Shown here: in pieces, positions 17,468 through 24,815 of the stretch
How positions within the stretch are numbered: the stretch's first letter is position 1
Layout: each line of letters starts with the position of its first letter
From: Minisyncoccota bacterium
GTDB lineage: Bacteria > Patescibacteriota > Minisyncoccia > Phycocordibacterales > UBA918
NCBI GenBank assembly: GCA_021129655.1
Contig: JAJOLC010000017.1
Location: 1-33,887, forward strand
DNA: 33,887 bases
Direction of reading: 5' to 3'
The notes under the pieces: generated by a model
Seen by the model: the letters and a program-made list of their open reading frames with translations, nothing else
Database searches by the model: none
Told to the model about the DNA's origin: nothing
Position numbers and translations under genes: made by a program

Positions 17468-19342
17468 ATGTCGTACAACAATGTAGAATTCCCACAATAC
17501 GTGAAGACCGCCGGTAAGGTCACTGTGCTAACAGCCATCTCAGGGCTCTTAGTTTTTATGGTAGCCTTCATTTTTGATGTGGGAACCCAAGAGTTTAATC
17601 GAGTCTCGGCTCAATCAGCCTCAACAACACTAACTGTGCTTAACACTCCTCCTTCCTTCACCCTCAATCCGTACGAGGTAATTGAATCATCTACATCAAC
17701 TCCAACAAACTCAGGTGTAGTTCAGCAGTGGTCAGCTATTGGTACTGACAGTAATAATGCCCCTTACTTTTTGCTAATCTGTAGTACAGATGCGACACCA
17801 ACTGCTAATGCAGCAGTCAATTCCTTCAGTCTAGGTACAGCTCCTCCAGATTGTGACGCTGGAGCTATCCAGTGGGGAGTGTCTGCAAGCACCACTAGTG
17901 GGGCTTTAGCCTCAGTGTCTACAACTACTGAAGAGGCAGGTACTGGTCAATTCCTTGAGATTCAGGATTGGTATGCATGGGTATGTGACGATGACCCAAT
18001 CATTCCAGCTTGTAACCTAACTCCTGAACAAGGTGATTACGCTACCAGCTCATCACCCTTCAATGTAAATAACCGACCAGTGCTTACGAACTTCTACAAT
18101 GATGCCCCAGCCGACCCTGGTGCTACTTTCAACTTCCTCTCTACGTCAACTGACCCAGATATTGTGGGTGGTGAAGACGATATATTCTTGATAATTTGTA
18201 ACTCAAACACCGACTACAATACTGTTACTAACACCTGCCCTAACGACTTCATTGCGTCTACAACAGTAGGAGTTGTTGCCACAGCTACTGCTGCTTATGC
18301 TCTACCTTCCGTCATTAGGGATGATGTCTACCCAGCGTATGGATATCTTGTTGATGAGCATGGTCACGAGGCATTAGCTAATGCTCAGTTGTTTAACTTT
18401 GTCGTGAATAATGTTGCCCCGACTATTGTTTCTGGTGACATTGACCTTAATGGCGGAACAGATATGATAGTCAGTGTCGAGGCTGGTGAGACAACAGGCT
18501 TCACTTTAGACTTTACCGCTAGAGATGCTAATAGTTGTAATGATTCAGGTTCATCTACAGAAATGGAGCTAGCTAACTTCGGAATATCAATATTTAGGTC
18601 AGGAGTAGGCTCTAGCACATGTGATGCTACCGGAACTAACTACGACCCGAATAATTGTTACGATAATGCTATTGGTTCAGGAACCTGGAATTTGTCTTGC
18701 TCAGCTTCAACAACTTGTATGAATGCTACTCAGGATCATATGGAATATGCCTGTACGTTCCCGTTGTGGTTCGTAGCAGACCCAACTGACCCTGGTACAC
18801 CTGAAGCTCTTGATGATTGGAGTGCCGCTGTTTTCATTGGTGATAACAATTTTGCTACTAGTAGTTACGCGACAAGCTCAATCCGAGACATCGATGTTAT
18901 CAGCTTCGCAGCGATTGATATTTTGGCGGCAGATATTGCTTACGGTGGGATTGCTCCTGGTTCAGATAGTGGAACTTTGACTGCTACGTCAGTACTACAA
19001 AATGTTGGTAACACAGGACTCGATGAAGAAATTCGTGGTGAATCAATGTGTGGAACTTATTCCTTAGCTACTGAATGTCCAGTTTCTGCAACATCAACCA
19101 TACCTGCTTTTCAGCAAGAATTCGCTTCTACAAGCGGTATATTTTATGGCTCAGGACAAGATTTAGCCTCAACAACAGACTTTGAGCTTGAATTGAACGC
19201 AAATAAGACGACTTCAACCTCCACTCCGTTACAAGCTACGACTTACTGGGGTATTGCAGTTCCAGCATCGATTACTTTATCTGGTAGCTATACAGGACTC
19301 AACACGTTTACTGCCGTTGTTGCGGAACCTGCTGATTGGTAG
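17468..19342 (+). CDS. Surface-exposed protein with N-terminal signal anchor and a C-terminal module shared with the giant protein
   Basis: Hydrophobic N-terminus (VTVLTAISGLLVFMVAFIFDVG). C-terminus TTYWGIAVPASITLSGSYTGLNTFTAV parallels EVYWGIAIPFGTNSAAHQGVNIFTAV of the giant protein. Confidence 0.88.
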   Translation: MSYNNVEFPQYVKTAGKVTVLTAISGLLVFMVAFIFDVGTQEFNRVSAQSASTTLTVLNTPPSFTLNPYEVIESSTSTPTNSGVVQQWSAIGTDSNNAPYFLLICSTDATPTANAAVNSFSLGTAPPDCDAGAIQWGVSASTTSGALASVSTTTEEAGTGQFLEIQDWYAWVCDDDPIIPACNLTPEQGDYATSSSPFNVNNRPVLTNFYNDAPADPGATFNFLSTSTDPDIVGGEDDIFLIICNSNTDYNTVTNTCPNDFIASTTVGVVATATAAYALPSVIRDDVYPAYGYLVDEHGHEALANAQLFNFVVNNVAPTIVSGDIDLNGGTDMIVSVEAGETTGFTLDFTARDANSCNDSGSSTEMELANFGISIFRSGVGSSTCDATGTNYDPNNCYDNAIGSGTWNLSCSASTTCMNATQDHMEYACTFPLWFVADPTDPGTPEALDDWSAAVFIGDNNFATSSYATSSIRDIDVISFAAIDILAADIAYGGIAPGSDSGTLTATSVLQNVGNTGLDEEIRGESMCGTYSLATECPVSATSTIPAFQQEFASTSGIFYGSGQDLASTTDFELELNANKTTSTSTPLQATTYWGIAVPASITLSGSYTGLNTFTAVVAEPADW

Positions 19343-19360
19343 ACTTGAAATATCTACTAA

Positions 19361-19402
19361 AGCAAACAGCCACTGTTATACAGCAGTGGCTGTTGCTTTT
19401 TG
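19361..19402 (+). terminator. Rho-independent terminator
   Basis: agcaaacagccactg-ttatacag-cagtggctgttgct followed by ttttt, between 19342 and 19437. Confidence 0.85.
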
Positions 19403-19436
19403 TCTCAAATAAAACGATAATAGACTAAACATCCAC

Positions 19437-20390
19437 ATGAGTTTAACCCTTAAAAAGTTGGCTGTATTTACAATGCTGATCCCGGTGTTTTTTTTGAGCA
19501 CCGGAGCGGCTGATGTGCTGGCTGGGTTTGGTATTACGCCACCCTATGTTCGTAATTCTAGCTTGACCCGAAACTCTGTTTACGAGCAACAGATTCTACT
19601 AGTTCGTGGAGATGCTAACGTGGCCCAGAAAGCTGAAGTTAGCATAGATGCTCCTGAAATTGAGGGTTGGCTATACCTTGTAGAAGGTCAAGAAATAATT
19701 ATGGAGAAAGGCGTTCAGAAAGTACCTATGACTGTTCGAGTGACAGTCCCCGATGATGCCGACTTTGGTGACTATAGAGGAAAGATTCGCATCAGAACTC
19801 TACCTGCTGATGGTGAGGTTGCAGCTGGTGCTGTAAGTATTTCTTTAGGTGCGCTAGTCGATGTGTACTTATCTGTGATAGACCGAGAAATCAGAGACTT
19901 CAGAGTTCGTAGAATTTCAGCTGCAGACCTGAATGAAGGTTCAAAAGTAGGTTGGTTATTTTTCCCTGGAAAGATAAATTTCTCAATGCTTATCGAGAAT
20001 ACTGGTAACGTTGACATATCTCCTTCAAAAGTAGAATTTAGTATTTTTGATCGAACAGGAAAAATACTCCTCGAAGAAACTAAAAATATAGGAAAAATAG
20101 AAAAAGTTCTTCCTTATGGAACTGAGACAGTAACGGCGGAGATACCAACTAGATTACCAGCTGGTAGCTATATTGCTCGTTACACTGTTTATAATGACGA
20201 GGACATTAAACAGGAAGGTGACATTACATTTAATATCGTAGCTGAGGGCACCTTACAGACAGCAGGATTTGGCTTTAGTGGCTTGTCTATATCTCACAAA
20301 ATTTCTGTATTATTACCAGTCTTTGCTGTCATGATTGCAGCTCTCTATATTTGGAGTGCAAAGCGTAAATATAAAGTTATTAGGCAATAG
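19437..20390 (+). CDS. Secreted, C-terminally membrane-anchored protein with WxL-interacting (DUF916)-like fold
   Basis: Signal peptide; ITPPYVRNSSLTRNSVYEQQILLVRGDANVAQKAEVSIDAPEIEGW...VPMTVRVTVPDDADFGDYRGKIRIR; C-terminal TM (ISVLLPVFAVMIAALYIWSAKRKYK). Confidence 0.8.
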   Translation: MSLTLKKLAVFTMLIPVFFLSTGAADVLAGFGITPPYVRNSSLTRNSVYEQQILLVRGDANVAQKAEVSIDAPEIEGWLYLVEGQEIIMEKGVQKVPMTVRVTVPDDADFGDYRGKIRIRTLPADGEVAAGAVSISLGALVDVYLSVIDREIRDFRVRRISAADLNEGSKVGWLFFPGKINFSMLIENTGNVDISPSKVEFSIFDRTGKILLEETKNIGKIEKVLPYGTETVTAEIPTRLPAGSYIARYTVYNDEDIKQEGDITFNIVAEGTLQTAGFGFSGLSISHKISVLLPVFAVMIAALYIWSAKRKYKVIRQ

Positions 20391-20392
20391 TT

Positions 20393-21499
20393 ATGAATAA
20401 ATTAGGACTTTTCCTGATATTTCTATTTTCGGCTGTTCCATCATTTACCCAGGCAGCAACTATTGGCTACGCATCCACAACCCTGACTCTGAGTATTTGT
20501 GGAAACATGCTAGTGGATGATGGTGAGGAATGTGATGTGCCAGGCGAAACTGGTGTTTACAGTCAGACTATCATTGGCAGACAGTGTTCAGCTCAGTGTC
20601 TTTTTGGTCCATATTGTGGTGACGGTATTTTACAAACCATTCACACCGAAGAATGCGATGATGGTAATAACGACAACGGAGATTTTTGCTCAGCTACTTG
20701 CAAGATTGAGCCGGCTGGTTCTGGGGGCGGCGGTTCGTCCGGTGGAGGTTCTAGTGGCAGCGGCGGCAGCACGGTAGATTTAGGGGACACAATCATTAAC
20801 ATTATTGGACGCGGCTATCCTTCTCAAACTATTAATTTTTTGCTCGATACAGTCTCGGTTGGTTCAGTTCGCTCTGATAGTTCTGGAGACTTTGAGTTCG
20901 CGACTGATGCATCACCAGGAACGGCCACTCTAGGTATCTGGGCTAATGATAGCGATAGTAATCGCTCTATTACTCTAAACAGTACCTTTGATGTCACTCA
21001 AGGTGCAGTTACTAACCTTAACGGCATACTGTTGCCGCCAACTTTGACTGTGCTGAGTCAGAATATCAACCCTGGAGATCAAATTACAATTTCGGGTGAA
21101 GGTGTTCCGAACACCACGTTGGAATTACATATTGACGACAGTGTCATTATCGAAGAAACTACTACCGATGAGGAAGGTAAGTGGTCTCTCATTTTTGATA
21201 CTAGCAAGGTGACCGTGGCTGAACATATAATAAGAGCCAGAACAGTTATTGGTAGTCCACCGCTTACCACCGAGAGTACCTTTAGTACATCCGTACAACT
21301 CTTTATTGGAGTTGAGGGTCAGGCATCTTTGTCTTCTGACTTGAATCGTGACGGCTTTGTTAATCTTATCGATTTCTCTATTTTGATTTTCTGGTGGCAA
21401 ACAGATGGTGGTACCTCTGACCCACCTGCCGACATTAACTTGAATGGTCGAGTGAGTCTGGAAGATTTTTCCATTTTGCTATTTAATTGGACAGGTTAG
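20393..21499 (+). CDS. Secreted protein with DUF4215-like Cys-rich repeats, Gly/Ser linker, Ig-like region and C-terminal type I dockerin
   Basis: CGNMLVDDGEECD... and CGDGILQTIHTEECDDGNNDNGDFCSATCKIE; linker GSGGGGSSGGGSSGSGGS; duplicated dockerin loops SDLNRDGFVNLIDFSILIFWW and ADINLNGRVSLEDFSILLFNW. Starts 2 nt after the upstream stop. Confidence 0.9.
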   Translation: MNKLGLFLIFLFSAVPSFTQAATIGYASTTLTLSICGNMLVDDGEECDVPGETGVYSQTIIGRQCSAQCLFGPYCGDGILQTIHTEECDDGNNDNGDFCSATCKIEPAGSGGGGSSGGGSSGSGGSTVDLGDTIINIIGRGYPSQTINFLLDTVSVGSVRSDSSGDFEFATDASPGTATLGIWANDSDSNRSITLNSTFDVTQGAVTNLNGILLPPTLTVLSQNINPGDQITISGEGVPNTTLELHIDDSVIIEETTTDEEGKWSLIFDTSKVTVAEHIIRARTVIGSPPLTTESTFSTSVQLFIGVEGQASLSSDLNRDGFVNLIDFSILIFWWQTDGGTSDPPADINLNGRVSLEDFSILLFNWTG

Positions 21500-21597
21500 T
21501 AGTATAAACAAAGACCTAAAGTGCCTATTGCGCGCCCTAATTTCTAAGGAGGCTTTTGCCGACTGTAAAAATGGAAGTACTCTTAGGGTGAATGAAT

Positions 21598-21633
21598 CGC
21601 GGACATTTTCCTTTCCAAAGGAAAATGTCCGCG
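21598..21633. repeat. 36-bp near-perfect palindrome / hairpin
   Basis: CGCGGACATTTTCCTTT-CC-AAAGGAAAATGTCCGCG, 17-nt perfect arms. Confidence 0.95.
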
Positions 21634-21686
21634 GGTAGAAACAAAACTCTAAAACGGTAGTAACCAAATGCATCTCGAGCATGATC

Positions 21687-21709
21687 GTCCCGAGGTCGGA
21701 CCTCGGGAC
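21687..21709. repeat. Perfect GC-rich hairpin
   Basis: GTCCCGAGGT-CGG-ACCTCGGGAC, 10-bp arms. Confidence 0.95.
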
Positions 21710-21756
21710 AGTTAGACTGAACTACTTATCTAGCTAACTACTACGATTAAGAATTT

Positions 21757-21783
21757 AAAAACTCCCCAGTTGGGTGTTTTTTT
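21757..21783 (+). terminator. Rho-independent terminator-like hairpin
   Basis: aaaaactccc-cagtt-gggtgttttttt, one T-T mismatch, followed by a T tract. Confidence 0.65.
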
Positions 21784-22063
21784 AAAAGATATTCACAGCT
21801 TTTCCACAGAAATTTGACCCTATTTTAATTTTAGTTTTGTAAGCACCGTACAATAGGTAGGTACTTGCAAAGGAGGTAATCAATTAGCATTACTGCACGC
21901 GCATTTTTTATGTACGTGGACACTTCAGCCGGTGTTACTTTGCTCGTATACTTACGGTGCAATTTTGAGTCCGGAGTGGAGACCGTGGCTCAGTACGAGA
22001 CGTATGTCTTGTCTGTATCCTCAAATATAAATACAGGCCGTGAGGTAAACAACGTAGAGTACT

Positions 22064-23218
22064 ATGATTAGAACGTCCAACTCGTTCTCAGTACTCCGAG
22101 CAACCGCAGCAATTGCCGGTCTAGCTGTCCTATTGTGGTCACTAGGTTTGTCATCATTTCACTTTGTGAATGCTGCAAATGTCACAACTATTAGCGATAC
22201 TCTGTCGGACTCAGCTCCAGCAGTTGTATCAAACCACACCATCACGTTCACTACTCCAACTGGAGTGGCGGCAGGTGAAGATATCGTTATTACTTTCCCC
22301 GCTGGATTTACAGGAATCGGCAGTCTAGTAGCAGCCGACCTTGACCTCCTTAATGGAGCTACTGACGAAGATCTGATTGATGGTGCTGCCTCAGCCGCTA
22401 ACTGGAATGTTACTGCTGCTGGTCAGGTAATCACTATTACTAGTGGAACTGACACTATACCGGGAGCAACAACGGTTACCATTGAAATTGGTACCAATGC
22501 AACATTCCCAGGAGCAGGTACTAACCAAATCACTAATCCAGCAACAGGTTCATATCAAGTTGAGATAACTGTTGGTTCTGGTAATGATACTGGTGCGATG
22601 AATTTAGCTATTGTAGACAACGTTACAGTTAATGCTTCTGTCGATACCCTTTTCACTTTTACAGTGACTGGAGTAGCATCAGCGCAGACTGTGAACGGTA
22701 CCACCACTGGTGGAGCTACAACAGCTACGAACATTCCGTTTGGTGCGCTTGATGCAAACACAGCTAGTACAGCTGCCCAAGACTTAAGTGTTACAACAAA
22801 TGCAGCTAATGGATTTGTCGTAACAGTTACAGCCAACGGACAGCTAAACTCAACTACTGGTGCAGATATCGATGGTTTCCGAAATGGAAACTTCGACACA
22901 ACATCTGTGCAGTGGGAAAGCCCTGCTAGCACACTAGGATCAGAAGAGACGTATGGTCACTGGGGTATTACTTCAGATGATGCAACGCTTACTGCTGGTG
23001 CTGCTACTGACTTGTAAGATGTTGGGGGTGATGGACAGAACTATGTGTCCGCCTCAACAACAGCAGTAGAAGTCTTCCGACACGACGCTGTCGCAGACGG
23101 TACTGTGCAAGGTGAAGGTTTTGCTCGTGTAGGTTACACAGTTGAAATTGGCTCTTTGCAAGAAGGAGCCGAAGATTACACCGCTATACTGACATATATA
23201 GCAACGCCAGTGTTCTAA
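22064..23218 (+). pseudogene. Secreted surface protein gene interrupted by one in-frame TAA (23015-23017); intact part 22064-23017
   Basis: Signal peptide, then NVTTISDTLSDSAPAVVSNHTITFTTPTGVAAGEDIVITFPAGF... Same frame continues after the TAA as DVGGDGQNYVSASTTAVEVFRHDAVADGTVQGEGFARVGYTVEIGSLQEGAEDYTAILTYIATPVF to TAA 23216-23218, followed by a terminator. Type call is provisional: could be nonsense mutation, readthrough or sequence error. Confidence 0.75.
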
Positions 23219-23252
23219 AGAATATTGGCTCCAAGCTTGGAGTTAACAACGC

Positions 23253-23288
23253 AAAAAACCCTATCTCCCACCACGAGACGGGTTTTTT
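23253..23288 (+). terminator. Rho-independent terminator
   Basis: AAAAAACCC-ta-TCTC-ccaccac-GAGA-c-GGGTTTTTT, just after the extended end (23218) of the interrupted gene. Confidence 0.8.
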
Positions 23289-23323
23289 GAATGAGAAAAG
23301 GAGCCAAAGGCGACTATTTCGAA

Positions 23324-23361
23324 TTTAGGCAGACGCTTAGCATATTTCGACCCCGAAGGGA
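23324..23361. repeat. 38-nt direct repeat, copy 1
   Basis: tttaggcagacgcttagcatatttcgaccccgaaggga, identical to 23411-23448. Confidence 0.97.
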
Positions 23362-23410
23362 GAAATAGGCTGAAGCGGGCTGCAAGAAACTCCACATAAC
23401 CACGAAATCT

Positions 23411-23448
23411 TTTAGGCAGACGCTTAGCATATTTCGACCCCGAAGGGA
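23411..23448. repeat. 38-nt direct repeat, copy 2
   Basis: Identical to 23324-23361. An 11-nt inverted partial copy (gtctgcctaaa) lies at 23587-23597. Confidence 0.97.
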
Positions 23449-23477
23449 TGAAAAGCAAACTTCTTTGCTTTTCATCC
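23446..23477. repeat. Perfect 14-bp hairpin
   Basis: GGATGAAAAGCAAA-CTTC-TTTGCTTTTCATCC, overlapping the end of repeat copy 2. Confidence 0.93.
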
Positions 23478-23690
23478 GGTTCTGGCACTAGCTAGAAGTT
23501 TCCGATATTCATGAGGAAATAGGTGGGACCCAACGTTAAATATCTCACTCTGTGCAGCAGAATTTTGTCTTTAGAAAATATGTAGTGTCTGCCTAAAGTT
23601 CCCTCTATCCACCAAGTCAAGAAGCTCTAGACAGTCACCACTTTAGTAGTGCTCACCGTGTGTACAGAACGTTTTTTGTACTTTCAATAT

Positions 23691-23708
23691 TGTTATACTG
23701 AATACATA
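23691..23708 (+). promoter_or_regulatory. Candidate extended -10 promoter (TGTTATACT)
   Basis: ttgTTATACTgaatacataATG: predicted start site a few nt before ATG 23709. Confidence 0.5.
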
Positions 23709-24815
23709 ATGAAACGTTTTAGCGCCTTATTCTTATTTGCGGTTTTTGTACTAGTCAGTCTCCCGACTGTAACCAGCGCTGCTTCCTTATACATTGACCC
23801 AGGCATGTCATCACTGAACCGAGGTGACTCGATTTCAATGAAGGTCCGCCTTGATACAGATGAGGAGGCTGGTGAATGTGTGAATGCTGCTGACGTTGTT
23901 TTGACTTATTCAGATAATATCGAACCGGTCGATATATCAATCGGATCCTCCATTTTTAACATGTGGGTTGAGAAGCCCACTATTAACAAAGTTGACCGCA
24001 CAATTACTTTTGCTGGGGGTATACCAAATGGTTATTGTGGTCGAGTGATTGGTGACCCTCGTCTATCAAATATTCTTACTGAAATTATATTCCGTTCGCC
24101 AGGCTTCACTGTTGGTGGCTCAGATTCAACTACTGCTGTTATAGAATTCACTGATGCTAGTACAGCTTATTTGAATGATGGTAGAGGGACAAAGGCAAAA
24201 CTGACAACCTTCGGTTCATTAATAGAGCTCAGTTCGTTACCTAGCAATATTCCAATCAATCCCTGGAAAGAGCAGGTGACAGCTGACGATATCCCCCCTG
24301 AGGAATTTTCGATTTTGCTACAGAAAGATGAAAAAGCCTTTTCTAGAAAATGGTACATAATCTTTAACACCTCTGACAAACAGACAGGTATCGACCATTA
24401 CGAAGTAATTGAAGAACCATTGGCCCAGTTCGGATCCTTCAAGTGGGGAAGGGCAGATGCTCCATGGTTAGTACAAAGAAGTCCCTATATCCTAAATGAC
24501 CAGTCCTTGAACAGTGTTATTCGAGTTAAGGCTATAGATAAAGCCGGTAATGAGTATATTGCTACTATCATTCCTGACGAAACTAATCGTAGTTATTCAA
24601 CCAATCAGATTCTGACAGTCTTTGTTAGCGCAAGCTCAGTATTAATATTGCTTACAATAATTTTCTTACTGTACCGTTTGTACAGAAGTAGAAAAATGAC
24701 AGCTGTATCAAACGAAGGTAAAGAAGGTGAAATTAATACCGAGGACGATGATACTCAAAATCAGGATTATACTCAGACAAATAATGAAGTAAATGATTAT
24801 GATCAACACATATAG
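23709..24815 (+). CDS. Membrane-anchored cohesin-domain protein (start corrected from 23649)
   Basis: MKRFSALFLFAVFVLVSLPTVTSAA signal peptide begins at 23709. Cohesin-like LYIDPGMSSLNRGDSISMKVRLDTDEEAGECVNAADVVLTYSDNIEPVDISIGSSIFNMWVEKPTIN...FAGGIP. C-terminal TM (TVFVSASSVLILLTIIFLLYRLYRSRK) and acidic cytoplasmic tail. Confidence 0.88.
   Translation: MKRFSALFLFAVFVLVSLPTVTSAASLYIDPGMSSLNRGDSISMKVRLDTDEEAGECVNAADVVLTYSDNIEPVDISIGSSIFNMWVEKPTINKVDRTITFAGGIPNGYCGRVIGDPRLSNILTEIIFRSPGFTVGGSDSTTAVIEFTDASTAYLNDGRGTKAKLTTFGSLIELSSLPSNIPINPWKEQVTADDIPPEEFSILLQKDEKAFSRKWYIIFNTSDKQTGIDHYEVIEEPLAQFGSFKWGRADAPWLVQRSPYILNDQSLNSVIRVKAIDKAGNEYIATIIPDETNRSYSTNQILTVFVSASSVLILLTIIFLLYRLYRSRKMTAVSNEGKEGEINTEDDDTQNQDYTQTNNEVNDYDQHI

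Noticed and set aside
21785-21860. Possible replication origin (TTTTCCACA, ATATTCACA and AT-rich sequence)
   Set aside because: Boxes are imperfect and few, and no dnaA, dnaN or other replication gene is in the window. A GC-skew plot of the full genome would decide.
23015-23017. Alternative genetic code as the reason for the in-frame stop
   Set aside because: The recoded stop known in some CPR lineages (code 25) is UGA, not UAA, and UAA ends several other genes here, including the giant CDS (12402-12404).
23324-23448. Possible CRISPR array from the 38-nt repeats
   Set aside because: Only two copies with a 49-nt spacer, no further units, no cas genes nearby and an inverted partial copy; does not fit an array.
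23261-23488. 75-aa minus-strand ORF with repeated SGSKYAKRLPK
   Set aside because: Repetition is explained by the 38-nt direct repeat; the ORF also crosses a terminator hairpin and has no recognisable domain.
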